Origin: Massilia aquatica
GTDB taxonomy: Bacteria; Pseudomonadota; Gammaproteobacteria; Burkholderiales; Burkholderiaceae_D
DNA: 64,000 nucleotides
Assembly: GCF_011682045.1 (NCBI RefSeq)
Contig: NZ_VVIW01000014.1
Coordinates: forward strand, 62,001 to 126,000
Reading direction: 5' to 3'
This document shows, in pieces, positions 27,666 to 38,957 of this stretch. The notes beneath the pieces were generated by a model. That model did not search any database, was not told the DNA's origin, and was given only the letters and a program-made list of their open reading frames with translations. Position 1 is the stretch's first letter; every line of letters begins with the position of its first letter. A program made the translations under genes and the position numbers.

Positions 27666-28022
27666 ATGGCAACTACGCCCACCTCCGAGCATGGCGCCGA
27701 CGGCGAACTGCCCTTCCTGACGCTGTGGTATCGATTCCTGTTCTTCGACTGGCTGTTCGCCGACCTGGGCGCGGCGCGCAATGTCTACGAGCGCCACGCG
27801 GCGCTGCAGCACAACCGCGCCATGTGCCGCTATTTCCCGACCTACCTGCGGCGCTGGTCGGTGCTGACCCTGTTCGGTTTCGGCATGGGGTCCCTGTTCG
27901 AACGCTTGATGCAGGCCAGCCTGTGGCCGGCCTGGTTTTTCACCTGCGCCTGCCTTACCATGAGCGGCATGGTGGTGATGCTGGTCGCCTGGGCGTTCCT
28001 GGCGAACGCCCGGATGCAATAA
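27666..28022 (+). CDS. hypothetical membrane protein
   Basis: A 118-aa protein with two likely transmembrane segments, 'WSVLTLFGFGMGSLFERLM' and 'FFTCACLTMSGMVVMLVAWA', after an aromatic N-terminal half ('WYRFLFFDWLFADLGAARNV'). AAGGCCCCACC precedes the ATG. No family was recognised. Its stop lies 2 nt from the convergent end of the DUF2863-like gene. Confidence 0.65.
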   Translation: MATTPTSEHGADGELPFLTLWYRFLFFDWLFADLGAARNVYERHAALQHNRAMCRYFPTYLRRWSVLTLFGFGMGSLFERLMQASLWPAWFFTCACLTMSGMVVMLVAWAFLANARMQ

Positions 28023-28024
28023 GC

Positions 28025-29221
28025 TTACGCTTCCCAGGGTTTCGCGTCCATCGCCTGGCCGTCTTCGCCGAAGCGCAGCGCGACCGAGGTCAAGCTGATC
28101 CCGAGCGAGGCCAGCGCATCGCACACATCGTCCACCTCGCCGCGCAGGTCGGCGGCCACATCCAGCGGCTTTTCGAGCGACGCCAGCAAGACGCCGGCAG
28201 GATCGCTCAGGTTCACGCGCATCACCATCTCGTCTTCCACCGCGGCCGGGCCGACCACGGCGCGCACCTCGGCGGCCGCCACGCCGCCCTCTTCCAGCGC
28301 GGCATTGACGTCGCTGATCATTTGCAGCATCGCCAGTTCGGCCACGCCCTGCTCCTTGGCGCCGTAGAACAGGTCCTGGTACAGGAAGTGCAGCTCGACC
28401 GAGGACGGATCTTGCGCCAGGCAGCGCTTGACCAGCGGCCCGGCCGCCACGGTCCAGGCCCGATAGCGCTCCATGCGCGCCTCGAACCAGGCGTCGGCCG
28501 CCGCTTCGCCGTCGGGCGCGGCATAAAACGGGTCGTCGGCGCGCTTCATCGCAAAGCCGAGCAAAAAGCGCAGTTCGACCGCCGTGTCGGCCGGGCCGAA
28601 ATGGGTTTCAGCCCAGCCGGTCATGCTGCGTTCGAGCGCCGGGCGCGCCACCAGTTTTTTCTCGGTCATCGAGCCGGCCGCGTCGCGCACCATGTCGTTC
28701 AGGTGGCTGTAGGTGATGGCGTCGACTTCGTCCAGGTCGTAGGCGTGGCTGATCATGACCACCGTGGCCTGGGGGCTTTCGAGCCCGCCCTGCTTGATGC
28801 TCTCGACCAGTTGTTCGAAGGCATCGCCGTCGTTGAAGCCTTCCGCCTCTTTCAGCCCGCCCGTGCTGTGCACGAAGACCGGCAGCGCAAACGCGTTGAT
28901 TTCCATCTCCGGACCGTTTTCGCGCCGCGAACTGACCGTGCCGGCCGCTTCTTCGACCCGCTCGCGCAGCAACTGATAGGCGACCGGGTCGGTGTAGCGC
29001 GCGCGCTCGATGGCGCCGTACAGGACGTCGTCGTTCTTCTTGCGCAAGGAGTTGCGGATCAGGCGGCCGAATTCGAGGTCGCGCAGGGCGATCGCGGCGG
29101 CGTCGCCCTCTTCATTGGCAATGGCCAGCGCGGCGTCGGCCAGTTGCTGGGCCAGCACATCGTCATCCTCCTGCGGCGGGACGGCGGATTTGCGGGGGAC
29201 GGGGCGCTTGTTTTTGGGCAT
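28025..29221 (-). CDS. DUF2863 family protein
   Basis: A 398-aa soluble protein that I assign to DUF2863, a family of about 400 aa largely confined to betaproteobacteria. Seen: a basic N-terminus ('KNKRPVPRKSAVPPQEDDD'), helical first third ('QQLADAALAIANEEGDAAAI'), then 'ALPVFVHSTGGLKEAEGFND' and a C-terminal alpha/beta region ending 'LRFGEDGQAMDAKPWEA'. Function is unknown. The ATG at 29221 is preferred over an in-frame start at 29254. The gene stands alone downstream of a divergent-facing hybrid kinase gene on the same strand. Confidence 0.75.
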   Translation of the reverse strand: MPKNKRPVPRKSAVPPQEDDDVLAQQLADAALAIANEEGDAAAIALRDLEFGRLIRNSLRKKNDDVLYGAIERARYTDPVAYQLLRERVEEAAGTVSSRRENGPEMEINAFALPVFVHSTGGLKEAEGFNDGDAFEQLVESIKQGGLESPQATVVMISHAYDLDEVDAITYSHLNDMVRDAAGSMTEKKLVARPALERSMTGWAETHFGPADTAVELRFLLGFAMKRADDPFYAAPDGEAAADAWFEARMERYRAWTVAAGPLVKRCLAQDPSSVELHFLYQDLFYGAKEQGVAELAMLQMISDVNAALEEGGVAAAEVRAVVGPAAVEDEMVMRVNLSDPAGVLLASLEKPLDVAADLRGEVDDVCDALASLGISLTSVALRFGEDGQAMDAKPWEA

Positions 29222-29278
29222 GGGGAGACGGATCGGTGGCTGATGAGGCCACATGGTAACAAATTGGGCGCGTCGATG

Positions 29279-31528
<2,250 letters not shown>

Positions 31529-31757
31529 TGCGAATTGCCGCCTGTAATTGGAAGTGGTTGCTGAGTCCGCTTATATAAACCATTTTACTTTCCTTATCCG
31601 GCGCATTGTCGCTCAGCCCAAGCGTGCGCCACATTTCGCGCCGGAATAATAATTTCATCCGTGAAAGTTCAATGCAAAAACAACAGCGTGTGGTAACGAA
31701 CAGATAGGGAACGACGAAATGCGCAAAATGGATTCATTCGCAAACAGGAGCACTACC

Positions 31758-32225
31758 ATGATTCACCGAGCCCTCACCCGCAGCATGTTCTTCGCCGGAC
31801 TGATGTTGTCATCGACCGTGTTTGCCGACGCCGAGATCGTCAAATGCATCGGCAGCGACGGCGCAGTAACGCTGACCGACGCGCGCTGCCCGGCCTCGAC
31901 GCAGGCGGTGGCGGTGGTTGCCGCCAGTGCGCAGCCGTCCACGGCCGACGATACAGCGGGCGCTGGAGCGGAGGAAGACTACGCGCTGGCGCTCGGCGGC
32001 GACGCTGCGAAGCCGCAGGCAGCGGTTGCGGTGAGCGCGCCCACGGTCGAGCGCTACAACAGCGCGGCGGTGTGGACCAAGCGCGACTTGCCGGGTGTGC
32101 GCAAGTATGCGAGCGGCACGCTGGCGCGCGACGTGACCACGCTCAAGGCGGCCCGCCACAGCCTGATGCTGCAAGACAGCGCCGCCCAGGCAGCCCGTTC
32201 GCAGCGCCTCGCCGGCTTGCAATAA
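31758..32225 (+). CDS. exported DUF4124-like protein
   Basis: A 155-aa protein with a signal peptide ('TRSMFFAGLMLSSTVFADA') followed by 'EIVKCIGSDGAVTLTDARCP', which matches the short DUF4124 motif (usually 'YRWVDAQGVVHYSD'). The remainder is Ala-rich and then basic and helical. Two cysteines of the motif could form a disulfide. CAGGAG precedes the ATG at 31758. Function is unknown; it is probably periplasmic. Confidence 0.7.
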   Translation: MIHRALTRSMFFAGLMLSSTVFADAEIVKCIGSDGAVTLTDARCPASTQAVAVVAASAQPSTADDTAGAGAEEDYALALGGDAAKPQAAVAVSAPTVERYNSAAVWTKRDLPGVRKYASGTLARDVTTLKAARHSLMLQDSAAQAARSQRLAGLQ

Positions 32226-32326
32226 CCCAAGAATTTTCGTGGCGCCGGGCCCGGAACGGTGGCCTGGCGGGCGGACAAAAGCGGGCTCGGTTACAATGCG
32301 GGCAATCTTTCACCCGCATCAAGCTC

Positions 32327-33064
32327 ATGAAACTCTTACCGCTCATCGCACTGGCCCTGGCCTGCGCCCCTGCCCTTGCCAGCGACCGCATCGACGACAG
32401 CTGGCACACCTCCGCCGAACTGGGCGCCATCAGTACCTCCGGCAACACCGCTGGCACCTCCGTCTCCGGCAAGATCGACGCGCGCCAGGAACTCGACGAC
32501 TGGAGCAATCAGTACATCGTGGCCGGCCACTTCAAGGAAGACGAAGTCAGCGACAGCGAGGGCAACCGCAGCTCGGCCCGTTCGGCCGAACGCTATTCGC
32601 TGTCGGCCAAGGCGGCCTACAAACTGGTCAAGGACAACGAAAAACTGTTCGTACTGGCGGCCCACGTGGGCGACAAATTCGGCGCCTACACCACCTACAC
32701 CACCATGGCGGTCGGGCGCAGCACGCGCTGGTACCAGTCGCCGGCGGCCAGCGTGGATGTCGAAATCGGCCCGGGCTACTTCAGCGGCGAACGCGCCACG
32801 GGCGAACCGGAAAGCGGCTTTACGGTGCGCGGCGCGGCCGCCATGCGCTGGCAGGTCAGCCCGAGCGCCCAGTTTTCGCAAGTGGTCAGCGTCGAGCGCG
32901 GCACCTCGAATATCCACTCGATCGCCGAGGCGGCCCTGAGCACCAAGATCAACGGCACCATGCAGATGAAGGCCGCCTTCAGCGCCCGCAACGATACCAA
33001 CGTGCCAGCCGACAAGAAAAACACCGATACCCAGACCTCGCTGACCCTGGTCTATTCGTTCTGA
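32327..33064 (+). CDS. DUF481 outer-membrane protein (YdiY-like)
   Basis: A 245-aa protein with a cleavable signal peptide ('MKLLPLIALALACAPALA') and a chain of alternating amphipathic beta-strands that ends in an aromatic residue ('TQTSLTLVYSF'), the BAM-recognition signal. 'SAELGAISTSGNTAGTSVSG' is the characteristic opening of DUF481 (YdiY, salt-induced outer membrane protein family). A small beta-barrel is expected. The last 13 bases overlap the convergent GFA-family gene. Confidence 0.88.
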   Translation: MKLLPLIALALACAPALASDRIDDSWHTSAELGAISTSGNTAGTSVSGKIDARQELDDWSNQYIVAGHFKEDEVSDSEGNRSSARSAERYSLSAKAAYKLVKDNEKLFVLAAHVGDKFGAYTTYTTMAVGRSTRWYQSPAASVDVEIGPGYFSGERATGEPESGFTVRGAAAMRWQVSPSAQFSQVVSVERGTSNIHSIAEAALSTKINGTMQMKAAFSARNDTNVPADKKNTDTQTSLTLVYSF

Positions 33065-33456
33065 TCGCGCAGGCGCGGGTAGTGCGGCGTGCCATCGTCG
33101 CCACGGTCCCAGCGTAGCCGATACACGCTGAAGGTGTGGTCGCGCGGCGCTACCAGTTCGGGATCGTCCAGGCTGCACGTGGTGACGTCGATCTGGTCCG
33201 GACTGTCGCTGCGCTGGTAGGTCAGCTGGGTGCCGCAGGCACCGCAAAAGCTGCGCGTCACGCCCGCACTGGACGCGAATTGGCCCGGCGTGCCGGCCGT
33301 GACGCGAAAATCGGCGCGCGCCACGCTGAACCAGGCCACGCGCGGCGCCCCGCTGGCGCGGCGGCAGGTCGGACAATGGCAAACGGTTTGATGGAATACC
33401 TTTTCCGACGTTGCGTAGCGCACCGCGCCGCAGCAGCATCCTCCCTGCAAGCTCAT
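33052..33456 (-). CDS. GFA family (CENP-V/glutathione-dependent formaldehyde-activating) protein
   Basis: A 134-aa zinc protein of the GFA fold. Zinc cysteines are in place: 'GGCCCGAVRYAT', 'CHCPTCRRASGAP' and 'SFCGACGTQL'. Family members bind S-hydroxymethylglutathione or act in related thiol chemistry, though many have unknown substrates. GGAGAAG precedes the ATG at 33456; the upstream open frame is unconserved. It converges on the DUF481 gene with a 13-bp overlap. Confidence 0.9.
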   Translation of the reverse strand: MSLQGGCCCGAVRYATSEKVFHQTVCHCPTCRRASGAPRVAWFSVARADFRVTAGTPGQFASSAGVTRSFCGACGTQLTYQRSDSPDQIDVTTCSLDDPELVAPRDHTFSVYRLRWDRGDDGTPHYPRLRDQNE

Positions 33457-33572
33457 CTTCTCCTCCACCGGTCCGGTCCTCGTGCGTAGCAGTCTAGCGC
33501 CACGCCGCAGTGCGATGCAAGCACGTCCGATTGGGTGGATAATTGCACATTTGAAATAGAAGCTGCTGGCCG

Positions 33573-34760
33573 ATGCCCCAACCCTCTCCGATTCCCGCCA
33601 GCGCCGTGCCGCTGCTGTCGCTGGCCGCCTTCGGCAGCGGTATCTCGATGCGCGCCGCCGACCCGCTGCTGCCCTTGCTGTCGAGCGAGTTCGGGGTGCC
33701 GCTGGGCGACGCGTCACTGGTCATCACCGTGTTCTCGATTGCCTATGGATTTGCGCAACTGGGCTTCGGCCCGCTGGGCGACCGCTACGGTAAATACCTG
33801 GTGATCGCGCTGGCTGCGCTGGCCAGTTGCGGCACCGCCCTGCTGTGCGCGGCCGCCACCAGCCTGCCGCTGCTGCTGGCGGTGCGCCTGCTGGCCGGCG
33901 CCACCGCCGCCGCCATCATTCCGCTGTCGATGGCGTGGATCGGCGACGTGATCGACTACGAACACCGCCAGCCGGTGCTGGCGCGCTTTTTGATCGGCCA
34001 GATCCTGGGCGTCTCGGCCGGCGTGCTGGTGGGCGGCTTTGCGGCCGACGCCTATCAGTGGCGCCTGCCGTTCCTGCTGGTGGCGGCGATTTTCCTGCTG
34101 GTGGGCGCCGGTTTGCTGGCGCTGAACCGGCGCCTGCCGCCGCACGCCAAAAGCGTGCGCCCGATCGCCGGCAGCGCCGTGCGCCACATGCTGGCCGAGT
34201 TCCGCCACATCGCCGCCCTGCCCTGGGCCCGGCTGGTGCTGCTGACGGCCTTCCTGGAAGGCGGCTTGCTGTACGGGCCGTTTGCCTTCATCGCCAGCCA
34301 CCTGCACCACCGGCACGGCATCTCGCTGGCCCTCGCCGGCGCGGTGATCATGCTGTTCGGATTTGGCGGCTTTGCCTTTGCCATGGGCTCGAAAGCGCTG
34401 CTGGCGCGCCTCGGCGAAGGCGGCCTGTCGCGCTGGGGCGGCGTGCTGCTGGCCGTCTCGCTGGCCGCGGTCGGCCTGGCGCCGCTGTGGTGGCTGGCCA
34501 TGCCGGCCAGCTTTTGCGCCGGCCTCGGCTTTTACATGCTGCACAACACCTTGCAGACCAATGCGACCCAGATGGCGCCGGAACGGCGTGGCGCGGCGGT
34601 ATCGGCTTTTGCCTCGTGCTTTTTCATGGGCCAGGCCATGGGTGTGGGCGTGGCCGGACTGCTGCTGGCGCACGTGGGAACGGCGGCGCTGCTGCTCGGC
34701 GGCGCGCTCGGGCTGCTGGCCGTGGCGCTGAATTTTTCACGCCGCGTGCGCATGCGATGA
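33573..34760 (+). CDS. MFS transporter
   Basis: A 395-aa major facilitator with twelve predicted helices. The loop 2-3 signature is 'GFGPLGDRYGKYLVIALAAL' (G-x-L-x-D-R-x-G-x-x). 'GATAAAIIPLSMAWIGDVID' and 'RFLIGQILGVSAGVLVGGFA' resemble drug/H+ antiporter-type permeases. The substrate cannot be inferred. No regulator is adjacent; a dispersed palindrome follows 9 nt after the stop. Confidence 0.9.
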   Translation: MPQPSPIPASAVPLLSLAAFGSGISMRAADPLLPLLSSEFGVPLGDASLVITVFSIAYGFAQLGFGPLGDRYGKYLVIALAALASCGTALLCAAATSLPLLLAVRLLAGATAAAIIPLSMAWIGDVIDYEHRQPVLARFLIGQILGVSAGVLVGGFAADAYQWRLPFLLVAAIFLLVGAGLLALNRRLPPHAKSVRPIAGSAVRHMLAEFRHIAALPWARLVLLTAFLEGGLLYGPFAFIASHLHHRHGISLALAGAVIMLFGFGGFAFAMGSKALLARLGEGGLSRWGGVLLAVSLAAVGLAPLWWLAMPASFCAGLGFYMLHNTLQTNATQMAPERRGAAVSAFASCFFMGQAMGVGVAGLLLAHVGTAALLLGGALGLLAVALNFSRRVRMR

Positions 34761-34768
34761 GCGGCAAT

Positions 34769-34790
34769 CCGGTGTCAGGTCTGACACCGG
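34769..34790 (-). repeat. dispersed palindrome, copy 2 (perfect)
   Basis: Perfect 10-bp arms CCGGTGTCAG and CTGACACCGG around a 2-bp centre. It shares the core with copies at 13250 and 41960 but in the opposite orientation. It lies between the MFS gene and the HD-like gene, which converge here, so the hairpin may double as a bidirectional transcript end. Confidence 0.85.
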
Positions 34791-34799
34791 CGCGACACC

Positions 34800-35321
34800 C
34801 TATGCAGCGGACGAGACGCGCTCGCATAATTGCGCGTAGCGCTCGTCCGACACGCCGAGCCGGCGCAGCCAGTTGCCGAAATACAGCGCCAGGACATCGC
34901 TGCGCGCATGCGTGCCGCGATGAAACCGCTCGAAATCCTTGCGGTTCTGGATCTTATCGGCGATCAGCATCTGGTTGACCTCGTCCACGCAGCTCAGCGC
35001 GATCGCATCATTCTCGCCTTCGCAGTGGTGCGACAGGTAATCGTTGGCCACGCGCCGGTATTCCATTGCCAGCAACACCACCAGCGGGTCGGGCCGGGAC
35101 GCGGCGAACATCGAGTCCGGCGCCAGCGCGCTCATTAACGCAGCGTCGTCCTGAAGCAGCGGATGCAGGCAAAACGCTTCCTTGGCCCGTTGCGGCGCGC
35201 CGATGGCGTCGAGCAGCGCCAGGCCTTCGTCGATATGCGCGATCAGCGGCACGCCCGAGCGCTCGGCGCGTTTATCGCCATAAAACCGGCAAATCGCCGC
35301 GTAGTGTTTATTGTCTTTCAT
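34800..35321 (-). CDS. hypothetical protein, HD-like
   Basis: A 173-aa protein of a widespread uncharacterised family: 'YGDKRAERSGVPLIAHIDEG' then 'AFCLHPLLQDDAALMSAL', and later 'YRRVANDYLSHHCEGENDAI'. The spaced His and Asp residues recall a compact HD-type metal fold, but a full HD pair is not evident, so catalysis is uncertain. It overlaps the acpH gene by 14 nt and is probably co-transcribed with it. Confidence 0.7.
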   Translation of the reverse strand: MKDNKHYAAICRFYGDKRAERSGVPLIAHIDEGLALLDAIGAPQRAKEAFCLHPLLQDDAALMSALAPDSMFAASRPDPLVVLLAMEYRRVANDYLSHHCEGENDAIALSCVDEVNQMLIADKIQNRKDFERFHRGTHARSDVLALYFGNWLRRLGVSDERYAQLCERVSSAA

Positions 35322-35898
35322 GGCGCTGGCTTTCTACAAAAGTGATTAATTCGGGGAAGAACGCGTCGAAGCCGCCGGCAATCGCCGCCGCATGCCGCTC
35401 CAGGTCGTCCAGCGCGGCGCGCATCACGTCGCCGTTTTTCGACAGCCGGGTCGAAATGCGCCGCACCGCCCGGTCCACGCCGGCATAGCTTTGATAGGAG
35501 CCGAGCCAGTCCTGTTCGATCATATAAGGCGCCAGCTCGGCCAGCTTGGGCGGCAGCACCGCCGCATGCCGCCCCAGGGTGGCGTAAAAGCCGGCGATAA
35601 ACTCGGCCAGCGGCACCTCGGAATAGCGCGCCCATCGCCGCGCCAGTACATGGTCGTAAAACACGTCGAGCAAAATGCCGGAATAGCGCCGCCCCGGTCC
35701 ATCGAACAGGCTTTTGGCGGCCAACACCACAGGGTGACTGTCGGTAAAGGTATCGACCTTGCGGTGAATCAAGATTTCGGCTTGCGTGACGGCGCTGAAC
35801 TGGCCGTCCGCGCCCGGTTTGACAAAGTCGCCCAGCAAGGCGCCGAGCATGGCCTCGTCGCTGTAGCGGGCCAGGTAAATATGGGCGAGGTAATTCAT
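35308..35898 (-). CDS. acpH: acyl carrier protein phosphodiesterase AcpH
   Basis: A 196-aa protein matching AcpH (DUF479): 'MNYLAHIYLARYSDEAMLGA', 'LLGDFVKP', 'HRKVDTFTDSHPVVLAAK' and 'RYSGILLDVFYDHVLARRWA'. AcpH removes 4'-phosphopantetheine from holo-ACP, a metal-dependent HD-related reaction; the Asp and His residues of these motifs are intact. Length equals E. coli AcpH. The ATG at 35898 is preferred over an in-frame codon at 35934. Its 3' end overlaps the HD-like hypothetical gene. Confidence 0.9.
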   Translation of the reverse strand: MNYLAHIYLARYSDEAMLGALLGDFVKPGADGQFSAVTQAEILIHRKVDTFTDSHPVVLAAKSLFDGPGRRYSGILLDVFYDHVLARRWARYSEVPLAEFIAGFYATLGRHAAVLPPKLAELAPYMIEQDWLGSYQSYAGVDRAVRRISTRLSKNGDVMRAALDDLERHAAAIAGGFDAFFPELITFVESQRHERQ

Positions 35899-36005
35899 GG
35901 GGAGCCTGCTAACCGGTGATCGGATTGGCAGCATGCCTGAATATCGAATTTCTTGCAGAAAACATCAGAAATCATTCCGGCTGGATAATCGCTCAATCGC
36001 TGCAT

Positions 36006-38726
36006 TTACTTTACCGAGGTCATCGCATAGCGGTTGCGGCCGGAATCCTTGGCGCGGTACAGGGCGTCGTCGGCATGCTTGAGCAGGGTGTCGACCCCGG
36101 CCAGGCCGTTTTCGGCGGTGGCCACGCCGATGCTGGTGCTGACGATGCGCGCCACGCCGTCGATCTCGAACGGTTTTTCCATGACCTTGATGATCTTGCG
36201 CGCCACCACCGCGCATTCGGCCGCGTTCTGCAAGCCTTCGAGCAGGATCACGAATTCGTCGCCGGCCAAGCGGCCCACCGTGTCGCTCTGGCGCACGCAG
36301 GCGGAGAGGCGGCGGCCGAATTCGATCAGCACCGTGTCGCCGCCGCTGTGGCCGAAGCTGTCGTTGATCGACTTGAACTTGTCGAGGTCGAGATACATGA
36401 CCGCCATCACGCTGCCATTGCGGGCGCTGCGGGTCTGGGCGCGCGCGATGCGCTCGGTCAGGTGGGTGCGGTTCGGCAAACCGGTGAGCGCGTCGAAGCG
36501 GGCCAGCGTGCTCAGTTGCTCTTCGAGCAGCTTGGCGTCGGTGACGTCGTTGACCAGGCCGGTGACGCCGACCGCGTGGCCGGCGCAATCGACCTGCGGG
36601 ATGTAGGTGGCGTGGTAGTGGCGCTTGTCGCCCCCCTGCACGCGCGCGAAATCGAACTTGACCGTCTGCCCGGTCATGGCCTGGTCGAAGGCGCGCTGAT
36701 GGACCTCGGCTTCCGCTTCGGTAAACAGGCTGCTCACCAGGCTGCCGTGGATGCGCGCCAGCGGCACCCCGAACCAGCTTTCGTGATGGCGGTTCACGAA
36801 GCCGAAGCGACCGTCCCGGTCCATGAAGTTGACCAGCGCCGGCAGGTTGTCGGTCACCGTGTGCAACAGGCGCTGCTGCGCGGCCAGGGCCAGCTCGGCC
36901 GCCTTGCGTTCGGTGATGTCCATCACCATGGTGTAGAAGCCGGCCACCTTGCCGTCGAGCCCGATGTCGGGGATGTACTCGGTCTGCAGGTAGCGGTTGC
37001 CCTTGAGCTCGGCGGCGGGCCGCTCGAACGAGACGCGCCGCCCGGCCAGCGCCGCCGCCATCTGCGCCGCCACCGCCGCGAACACCTTGGGCCCGAACAC
37101 CTCGCTGACAGTGCGCCCGACGATCTGCTCCGGCGCGATATCGGTGATGGTGCCGTAGGCGCGGTTGCAGAAGGCGTAGCGGTATTCGGTGTCGACATAG
37201 CCGATCAGCGCCGGCATGTTGTCGGCGATGGTGCGGATGCGCTTTTCGCTCAACGCCAGCACCTGCTGGGTCGCTTTGAGCTCGGTAATGTCGTCGACCA
37301 GCACGAAGTAGCCCTGCACCACGCCGTGCGCGTCGGTGTCGGGATTGTAGGCGACCCGGTCCCACTGGGTCACGCCGTGGCGCTGCACCTGGCGCTCGAA
37401 GCGCACCGCGCGTCCGCTCAGGGCCGCGTCCAGGTAGGGCTTGCTGACATTGTAGACCGCCGCGCCGAGCACGTCGCGCACATGCTTGCCGGGAAGCTGG
37501 GCGGCGGAGATGCCGAAAAAGGCGCTGTAGCGCTCGTTGCCGAAGACGAAGCATTCGTGCTTGTCGACATAGCCGACCAGGGCCGGCACGTTGTCTGCCA
37601 CCATGCGCAGGTTGCGTTCGCTGTCGGCGACGGCGCGCTCGGCCTGGTCGCGCTCGGTCATCAGGGTATCGAAGGCACGCCGCAGTTCGCCGATTTCATC
37701 GTCGGCGTAGGGCGCGCCCGGCGCCACCGCGCCGCGCCCGGCCGCCATTTGCTGGCCCAGGCGCTTGAGCGGGCGCAACTGGCGATCGATCAGCAACCAG
37801 GCCACCGGCCCGATCACCAGCAGCAGCAAGGCGGCGATGATGGCCGCATTCCAGCGCATCTTGTTGGCAAAGGCGAACGCTTCGGCGGTCGGATACACGG
37901 CGCACAGCAGCCAGCCGGTGCTGGCCAGGCGCTTGTACGAGACCAGCGCATCGGCGCCGTTCTCGGCCGTCGTGCGCAGGGTGCCTTCGAAGCCGGCCAT
38001 GGCCTGGTCGACCGAGGGCGCGCGCTGGCCGCTCTCGCCGATGTGTTGCAGGATGCGCCGCTCGTCGGGGTGCGCGACGAACTCGCCTTCGCGGCTGAGG
38101 ATATAGAAGTAACCGGTGTTGCCGACCTGCCCGATCGACAATTCCTTGATGAAGCTGTCCTTGGCCAGGTCGATGGTGCCGAGCAGGATGTGGCTGATCT
38201 GGCCATCCCTGCCGTGGATGGGCGCGGTCATGATCACCACCGGCCGGCCGCTGATCTGGCTGCGCAGCGGCCGCGAAATGATGGGGCCGTCGCTGCGGAT
38301 GGTATCGAGAAAATAGTCGCGCGTGGAAAAGTTGACCTGGCCGCGCGTGTCCGGAAAGTCCATGTTGGCCACGTGCTCGCCCTGGGCGTCGAGCACCGAC
38401 AGGTTGCTGAAAAAGCCATCCATGCTGTGGTGCTCCTCCAGCTTGTCCTGGAAGGCGGACGATGGCAGCGGGCGCCGTTCGAGATCGCGCGCGAGGCGAA
38501 CCAGGGCTTGCTGGCGGATCATGAATTTGTTGTCGAGGCCGCGCGCGACCTGGCTGATCAGCGATGCTTCGCGCTCGCCGACCACTGTTTCGATGCCGCG
38601 CTGCACGATCAGTACCGCGGCGACGGTCAGCACGGTCGCGGTCAGGACGATCAGCATGCCCACCGCCAGCGAAAAACGCGCTTTCAGCGAGACGGGACCA
38701 GAAATCCAGCGGCGACGTTTCAACAT
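36006..38726 (-). CDS. Cache-HAMP-PAS3-GGDEF diguanylate cyclase
   Basis: A 906-aa inner-membrane protein. Two transmembrane helices ('LAVGMLIVLTATVLTVAAVL' and 'NAAIIAALLLLVIGPVAWLL') flank a periplasmic double-Cache sensor (about 45-285). A HAMP segment ('LIDRQLRPLKRLGQQM') leads to three PAS domains (about 370-490, 495-615, 620-740) and a GGDEF domain. The signature reads AGDEF ('GRLAGDEFVILLEG', about 818-822), a variant known to be active in some cyclases. RQSD five residues upstream is an I-site. The ATG at 38726 is chosen; the frame runs on to 38927 without support. Confidence 0.9.
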   Translation of the reverse strand: MLKRRRWISGPVSLKARFSLAVGMLIVLTATVLTVAAVLIVQRGIETVVGEREASLISQVARGLDNKFMIRQQALVRLARDLERRPLPSSAFQDKLEEHHSMDGFFSNLSVLDAQGEHVANMDFPDTRGQVNFSTRDYFLDTIRSDGPIISRPLRSQISGRPVVIMTAPIHGRDGQISHILLGTIDLAKDSFIKELSIGQVGNTGYFYILSREGEFVAHPDERRILQHIGESGQRAPSVDQAMAGFEGTLRTTAENGADALVSYKRLASTGWLLCAVYPTAEAFAFANKMRWNAAIIAALLLLVIGPVAWLLIDRQLRPLKRLGQQMAAGRGAVAPGAPYADDEIGELRRAFDTLMTERDQAERAVADSERNLRMVADNVPALVGYVDKHECFVFGNERYSAFFGISAAQLPGKHVRDVLGAAVYNVSKPYLDAALSGRAVRFERQVQRHGVTQWDRVAYNPDTDAHGVVQGYFVLVDDITELKATQQVLALSEKRIRTIADNMPALIGYVDTEYRYAFCNRAYGTITDIAPEQIVGRTVSEVFGPKVFAAVAAQMAAALAGRRVSFERPAAELKGNRYLQTEYIPDIGLDGKVAGFYTMVMDITERKAAELALAAQQRLLHTVTDNLPALVNFMDRDGRFGFVNRHHESWFGVPLARIHGSLVSSLFTEAEAEVHQRAFDQAMTGQTVKFDFARVQGGDKRHYHATYIPQVDCAGHAVGVTGLVNDVTDAKLLEEQLSTLARFDALTGLPNRTHLTERIARAQTRSARNGSVMAVMYLDLDKFKSINDSFGHSGGDTVLIEFGRRLSACVRQSDTVGRLAGDEFVILLEGLQNAAECAVVARKIIKVMEKPFEIDGVARIVSTSIGVATAENGLAGVDTLLKHADDALYRAKDSGRNRYAMTSVK

Positions 38727-38957
38727 GGGCTTGGCGATTGTCGGACGGGTTGGCAGGGACGACGAATCGGCGGGGCTGGGCCGGGGAACCGGGTAGCCGC
38801 CACGCGTGCGCGCGCCCCGGGGCACTGCCGGCGCAAAGGTGTGGCGCCGGAATACTGATGCTCTGGAGTGTACATTATTTCCCATCGAAAATATCACCAT
38901 GGGACACAACAACAACAGTTTCCGCAATGGAGATTGCCTTATCGCAATCTCGAGCGA

